The notes below the pieces were generated by a model, which worked only from the letters and a program-made list of their open reading frames with translations, was not told the origin of the DNA and did no database searches. Source: Blautia coccoides (GTDB lineage Bacteria; Bacillota; Clostridia; Lachnospirales; Lachnospiraceae). Taken from it: a stretch of 64,000 bases of DNA. The stretch is from positions 5,058,501 to 5,122,500 of the forward strand of contig NZ_CP136422.1 of NCBI RefSeq assembly GCF_034355335.1, written 5' to 3'. Position numbers and translations under genes: made by a program. Positions 60,467 to 64,000 of the stretch are shown piece after piece; the stretch's first letter is position 1; every line of letters begins with the position of its first letter.

Positions 60467-61477
60467 TTACATAATTTCAGAAATCTTAACCGGTCTGTGC
60501 TCCTCACAGGATTTCTTTGCAGCCAGGCCCATAAGAACCGGTTTCAGACCATCCATAACGTTCAGAGGAGTCTCTTTGTCGTTTACGATCGCATCGATGA
60601 ATGCTCCGATTTCTTTTCCGTATGCATCCATATATCTCTCCAGGAAGAAGAACATTGGTTTTTCGCCTGTCACGCCGTCCGCATTGCTGATAACTGCGGA
60701 AGACTGGCTGTCATTGCTGACTGCAACCATTCCCTCAGAACCAAATACTTCTGCTCTCTGGTCATATCCGTAAACAGCTTTTCTGCAGTTGTCGATAACA
60801 GCGATCGCGCCGTTTTCCATCTGTAAGGTGATAACTGCAGTATCCACATCCCCTGCTTCTCCGATAGCCGGATCAACCAGGTTAGCGCCCTGTACATAAA
60901 CCTCTGTGGCATCACAGCCAGCCAGGAACCGCACCATATCGAAATCATGGATCGTCATATCCAGGAACATACCGCCGGAAACCTTTACATAGTCAATGCT
61001 TGGCGGTTCCGGGTCACGGGAAGTGATTTTGATGATTTCCGGTTTCCCCACTTTGCCTGCTGCGACAGCCTGCTGAACTGCCTCAAAATTATGGTCAAAT
61101 CTTCTGTTGAATCCCACCTGATATTTCAGGTTGGTTCCTTCCAGCGCCTCGATGACTTCTTTGATCTTATCTACATCATGGTCAATTGGTTTTTCACAGA
61201 AAACATGCTTTCCTGCTTTGATAGCCTCCAGAGAGATTGGAGAATGTGTATCTGTGGAAGAACAGATCAACACTGCATCAATTTCCGGATCATTGATGAT
61301 TTCCTTGTAATCCTTTGTTGTGTTCTCCACACCCATGCTCTTAGCCCATGTTGCTGTCTCATCATTTAAGAACGGATCTGCAACTGTTTTGATCACTGCA
61401 TCCTTTACTCTTGTGCTGATACTTGTAATATGTACTCTTCCGATTCTGCCTGCTCCGATAATACCTACTTTTACCAT
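60467..61477 (-). CDS. iolG: Inositol 2-dehydrogenase-like oxidoreductase (IolG type)
   Basis: 336 aa, Gfo/Idh/MocA family. The NAD motif VGIIGAGRIGRVH is at residues 4-16, the catalytic EKP at 95-97 and the D-x3-H pair in GGMFLDMTIHDFDM. It oxidises myo-inositol or a relative at C2, giving the ketone used by the IolE-type enzyme downstream. AAGGAG lies 10 nt before the ATG. Its promoter overlaps one LacI-type operator and is followed by a second. Confidence 0.9.
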   Translation of the reverse strand: MVKVGIIGAGRIGRVHITSISTRVKDAVIKTVADPFLNDETATWAKSMGVENTTKDYKEIINDPEIDAVLICSSTDTHSPISLEAIKAGKHVFCEKPIDHDVDKIKEVIEALEGTNLKYQVGFNRRFDHNFEAVQQAVAAGKVGKPEIIKITSRDPEPPSIDYVKVSGGMFLDMTIHDFDMVRFLAGCDATEVYVQGANLVDPAIGEAGDVDTAVITLQMENGAIAVIDNCRKAVYGYDQRAEVFGSEGMVAVSNDSQSSAVISNADGVTGEKPMFFFLERYMDAYGKEIGAFIDAIVNDKETPLNVMDGLKPVLMGLAAKKSCEEHRPVKISEIM

Positions 61478-61523
61478 TTTTTTCTTCTCCTTTATACTTT
61501 GAGATTTATTTGTGTGTTCTTTC

Positions 61524-61584
61524 TGTGTGCCCGAACACGCATTGCTGATAATGTTATAATAGCACTGCGTGCCCGAAAACGCAA
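61524..61584 (-). promoter_or_regulatory. iolG promoter with two LacI-type operators
   Basis: TTGCGT (61579-61584), 17 bp, TATTAT (61556-61561) on the minus strand. Operator 1 TGTGTGCCCGAACACGCA (61524-61541) lies downstream of the -10 and operator 2 TGCGTGCCCGAAAACGCA (61566-61583) covers the -35. Their centres are 42 bp apart, four helical turns, suited to looping by a dimer of dimers. Confidence 0.8.
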
Positions 61585-61632
61585 CCCCGAAAATTGTACA
61601 ATTTTACCATAACATTTCTATTCATTTTTACC

Positions 61633-61686
61633 AAAAAAACACCCCTGAAAGACGGCCTTTCCACTCTGCCGCCCTTCCGGGGTGTT
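61633..61686 (-). terminator. Terminator after the LacI gene
   Basis: AACACCCC pairs with GGGGTGTT and an inner stem GAAGGGCGGC with GCCGTCTTTC continues the helix; TTTTTTT follows on the minus strand. It starts two bases after the stop codon. Confidence 0.9.
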
Positions 61687-61687
61687 C

Positions 61688-62731
61688 TCAGTCTATATCT
61701 TCAGGTATGGTGTACTCATTCCTGATAAAAATTTCTGTATACTGCAGTTCTCCTTTTGGCTCCTCCCCGTTAAAGAGAAGCCTGAAAAGGATCATAACCG
61801 GCTCATATCCCTGTATCTGGGCATCCTGTCCAATGAGGAAATGAATCATCCCGGCCCTCATAAGTTCATAATTTTTCCCCATAAAATCATTTGCGATCAT
61901 CTTGACCGTGCCTGCTCTCCCGTATTTTGAAAGCATTTGGCACACCCCCTCCTCGCCGTGGGAAGTCATATAAATTCCTTTTAAGTCAGGATTTTCCTTC
62001 AGAATCTTTTCCGTGGCCTGTCCCGCCAAATGATTATCCTCAAAACAATATTCCGGTCCCACAAGCTCAATATCCGGGTATTTTAGCTTCAGCTCTGAAT
62101 CAAAGCCTAAGACACGATTACTCAGAGACGGATTGGAACTGTATCCTGAGATAACAGCTACTTTTCCGCAGCCACCCACAAGTTCTCCCATAAGACCGGC
62201 CGCTGCCCGTCCGCACTGGAAAGCATTCTGTCCCACAAAGCAAAGGCGCTTGGTATCCTCCATATCTGAGTTAAACGTCACGATCGGGATATGATATTCC
62301 TCCACAAAAAGATTAATGTGTTTTTTGATCTCCTCCTCTTCAATGGGAACCATAGCTATGGCACTGACTCCTTCTTTCCGCATATATTCCATGGCATCTA
62401 TGGTGTCTCTGTTGCTTATATGCGGAATTTTACAGAGGATGACCGTACCGCCCAGGCTGTCCACCTCTTCTTTTGCACGCTCGATGCCCTCCAGAACGCA
62501 CTGCATAAAAGGTGTCTCCGCAGCCTGGAGGATCACCCCTATCTTGATATTATTTTTGCTCATAGAGAGAGCACGGCCGAGTTGGTTCGGCTTGTACCCC
62601 ATCTCCTCCGCAATCTGTCTGATGTGCTCAGCTACCTCCGGCTTAATTCTGCCCCGGTTATTAAGCGCCCTGTCCACAGTTCCCCGTGAGACACCGGCCG
62701 CCTCCGCTATCTGCCGTATCGTTACTCCCAT
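61688..62731 (-). CDS. LacI-family transcriptional regulator
   Basis: 347 aa. The N-terminal helix-turn-helix (TIRQIAEAAGVSRGTVDRAL then NNRG) and hinge precede a periplasmic-binding-like domain (IGVILQAAETPFMQCVLEGI, GKVAVISGYSSNPSLSNRVL). The fold is of the group that binds sugars or inositol isomers. The ATG at 62731 follows AAAAGGAG; a longer frame upstream includes the operator and is rejected. It is upstream of and parallel to iolG; a shared 18-bp operator shows it represses iolGE and itself. Confidence 0.93.
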   Translation of the reverse strand: MGVTIRQIAEAAGVSRGTVDRALNNRGRIKPEVAEHIRQIAEEMGYKPNQLGRALSMSKNNIKIGVILQAAETPFMQCVLEGIERAKEEVDSLGGTVILCKIPHISNRDTIDAMEYMRKEGVSAIAMVPIEEEEIKKHINLFVEEYHIPIVTFNSDMEDTKRLCFVGQNAFQCGRAAAGLMGELVGGCGKVAVISGYSSNPSLSNRVLGFDSELKLKYPDIELVGPEYCFEDNHLAGQATEKILKENPDLKGIYMTSHGEEGVCQMLSKYGRAGTVKMIANDFMGKNYELMRAGMIHFLIGQDAQIQGYEPVMILFRLLFNGEEPKGELQYTEIFIRNEYTIPEDID

Positions 62732-62760
62732 ACTGTCTCCTTTTCGCGCGCCTCCCTGTG

Positions 62761-62819
62761 TGCGTTCCTGGGCACGCAATGTCTATGCTCATTATATAAT
62801 CACTTTATAAAATGTGCAA
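62761..62819 (-). promoter_or_regulatory. lacI promoter with an overlapping operator
   Basis: TTGCAC (62814-62819), 17 bp, TATAAT (62791-62796). The operator TGCGTTCCTGGGCACGCA (62761-62778) starts about 12 bp after the -10, over the transcription start, and matches the two iolG operators at 14 to 16 of 18 positions. Confidence 0.8.
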
Positions 62820-62870
62820 GATATATCCGCTCTGTCTTTGGAAAGTAACGCAGTCTGCCGTTTATACGGA

Positions 62871-63788
62871 CTACCTGATCCTTTGTTCAAACTCTTCAAT
62901 AGAATCTGCTTTTGCTGCATATTTAAGCCAGCAGTTGAGGACATCTTGATTTTTTTGCTCCCTGATGGTTTTTTTCAGTTTTTCAGACACCTCGCCCAGA
63001 TCACACAGCAATTCTAAAACAGAATCCGCCTTGCCCTCGGCTCTTCCTTCTGCTTTTCCCTCTGCCTTTCCTTCTGCCTTTTTCGCCTCCATCTCATCTT
63101 TCATTAATTCCTCTAATGCCTCACACATATCTTTTACCTCCTTAAACTTTTCCTGGTTTGCACGGACAATAAGGTTCATAACTGATTTATATAATCCGCT
63201 TCCCTTATGATTTCCATACTGCTCGATCAGCCTTTTTACTGTCTCTGTTTCCCTCAGTTCATTTGTCAGGCTTTTTAACCACAAGTTCTGTTCGTCAGAC
63301 AATTCTTTTGGCACAATTAACTGTATAGGGATTTTATCCCCTGTAATATAATAGATCCCATCTTCTTCCTTTTTTATCTCATAGTTTTTTTCTCTCTTCA
63401 AGTGACGTATCAGACTGCAGGGATAACGGTGGCATACAAATGTTATGGTAATGTCCTGGATCTTAATGTTGTCCACTTTTGATGTGTCCGCCTTATAAAA
63501 GCAAGCGTAGCCATAAACCTTGTAAAAATCATCTATACTTAGGTAGTCTGCAGGGCTCTTATATTCTATAATGTTATGCTTCCGAAAAATTCTCCCGATA
63601 TTTTTTCGTATGGGGATTTCTCTGTCTTTTTTTATGATCAGAATGTCAATTTCTTTAGGTTTCGTACCTAGTTGATGCTCGTTCTCAAAAGACAGATTCT
63701 CTGCCTCTGCTTCCAGCTCAATCTGGATTCCGGCATAAAAAGCCGGATGCCACTGAAGCATATGGGTTTTCTGCTTGTGTTCTTCCAT
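62871..63788 (-). CDS. PD-(D/E)XK nuclease-like protein (Rpn-like)
   Basis: 305 aa. The core D48 in KEIDILIIKKD and E75-x-K77 in IIEYKSPADYLSI form a PD-(D/E)XK pattern, with E24 upstream, as in Rpn/transposase-like nucleases; the long second half is helical. Near residues 245-262 is an A-E-G-K repeat (AEGKAEGKAEGRAEGKAD), a hydrophilic linker seen in this kind of protein. It is often mislabelled in databases. I infer a mobile- or defence-related role. AGGAGG lies 6 nt before the ATG at 63788 but is buried in a hairpin. Confidence 0.75.
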   Translation of the reverse strand: MEEHKQKTHMLQWHPAFYAGIQIELEAEAENLSFENEHQLGTKPKEIDILIIKKDREIPIRKNIGRIFRKHNIIEYKSPADYLSIDDFYKVYGYACFYKADTSKVDNIKIQDITITFVCHRYPCSLIRHLKREKNYEIKKEEDGIYYITGDKIPIQLIVPKELSDEQNLWLKSLTNELRETETVKRLIEQYGNHKGSGLYKSVMNLIVRANQEKFKEVKDMCEALEELMKDEMEAKKAEGKAEGKAEGRAEGKADSVLELLCDLGEVSEKLKKTIREQKNQDVLNCWLKYAAKADSIEEFEQRIR

Positions 63789-63791
63789 GTA

Positions 63792-63826
63792 AAACCTCCT
63801 CGATATTAAATTGTTACAGGAGGTTT
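63792..63826 (-). promoter_or_regulatory. Hairpin sequestering the ribosome site of the nuclease-like gene
   Basis: On the transcript AAACCTCCT (63818-63826) pairs exactly over 9 bp with AGGAGGTTT (63792-63800), loop 17 nt. The 3' arm is the Shine-Dalgarno itself, three bases before the ATG. Confidence 0.7.
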
Positions 63827-63931
63827 CAGCCTTTCTGAAAACTCCTGCCGGTCTGCGGTGAAAAGCATGAATTTTCCGAAAGGACAGGCCATGTAGTATA
63901 GACCTGCTGCCATGAAATGATATTAGATATC

Positions 63932-63953
63932 TTGAATCATAGGATAGATTCAA
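63932..63953. repeat. 22-bp inverted repeat at the right edge
   Basis: TTGAATC, eight bases, GATTCAA: a perfect 7-bp dyad about 150 bp upstream of the nuclease-like ATG. It may be an operator. Nothing else codes between 63827 and 64000. Confidence 0.4.
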
Positions 63954-64000
63954 AACAAGATAAAGAACTTAGAAAATATGCTTTTAGTTATTCTAACATA

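Noticed and set aside
1..64000. tRNA, rRNA, known riboswitches and complete transposases
   Set aside because: No cloverleaf, rRNA core or recognised aptamer was seen in intergenic regions, and no transposase gene was recognised; short or divergent RNAs could be missed by eye.

Overview
This window looks like chromosome from an anaerobic gut Firmicute of the Lachnospiraceae, probably close to Blautia. The basis is gene content: anaerobic NrdD, rubredoxin, FeoAB with a Cys-rich partner, an AsrC-like siroheme/ferredoxin protein, radical SAM, DUF3783/3788/3795 and TIGR04076 families, strong AGGAGG ribosome sites, and densely packed operons. I found no rRNA, tRNA or CRISPR array.

Layout. 1-5.1 kb: the end of an acetyltransferase gene, then a pentose-phosphate operon rpiA-pgl-gnd-zwf on the minus strand with a perfect-consensus promoter. 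5.1-10.1 kb: small conserved genes (CDCPAC protein, TIGR04076, GNAT, ACT, P-loop kinase, DUF3788, DUF3795) and an alpha/beta hydrolase split by a 12-base homopolymer. 10.4-14.4 kb: rlmD followed by a RhuM + DUF6602 pair. This stretch is bounded by 12-bp direct repeats, one inside rlmD and one inside a stranded rlmD-like C-terminus, so it looks like a decayed island integrated at rlmD. 14.5-26.8 kb: housekeeping genes (yhaM, a membrane HtrA-like protein that lacks its catalytic triad, mutS2, a two-component pair, trmL, an AIR-synthase relative, DnaQ-type exonuclease, nth, radical SAM). 26.8-39.5 kb: feoAB with a CPA2 antiporter, nrdD, a MATE exporter with dapF, a sulfur/redox pair with a divergent LysR gene, and rubredoxin. 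39.8-47.6 kb: hutH with an NhaC-type transporter, next to a 954-aa BTAD/AAA/TPR regulator and a Crp/Fnr regulator. 48.4-54.6 kb: GH127 beta-L-arabinofuranosidase with a sugar ABC importer and divergent AraC regulator. 54.6-62.8 kb: two paralogous MFS carriers around a class II aldolase with a divergent DeoR regulator, then iolG-iolE and a LacI regulator. 62.9-64 kb: a PD-(D/E)XK nuclease-like protein.

The regulation can be read in several places. An 18-bp near-palindrome occurs three times: twice around the iolG promoter (centres 42 bp apart) and once just after the lacI -10, which implies repression of iolGE and autoregulation. The hutH promoter has no -35 at the normal distance but carries TTGAC-like hexamers every 10-11 bp, the layout known for SARP/BTAD activators, and a BTAD regulator is the next gene upstream. 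LysR, NrdR-like and sugar-operon operators, two hairpins that would bury ribosome sites, and two inverted-repeat elements of about 163 bp lying at gene 3' ends are also described. Functions are assigned from recognisable motifs and family memory; no database search was possible.
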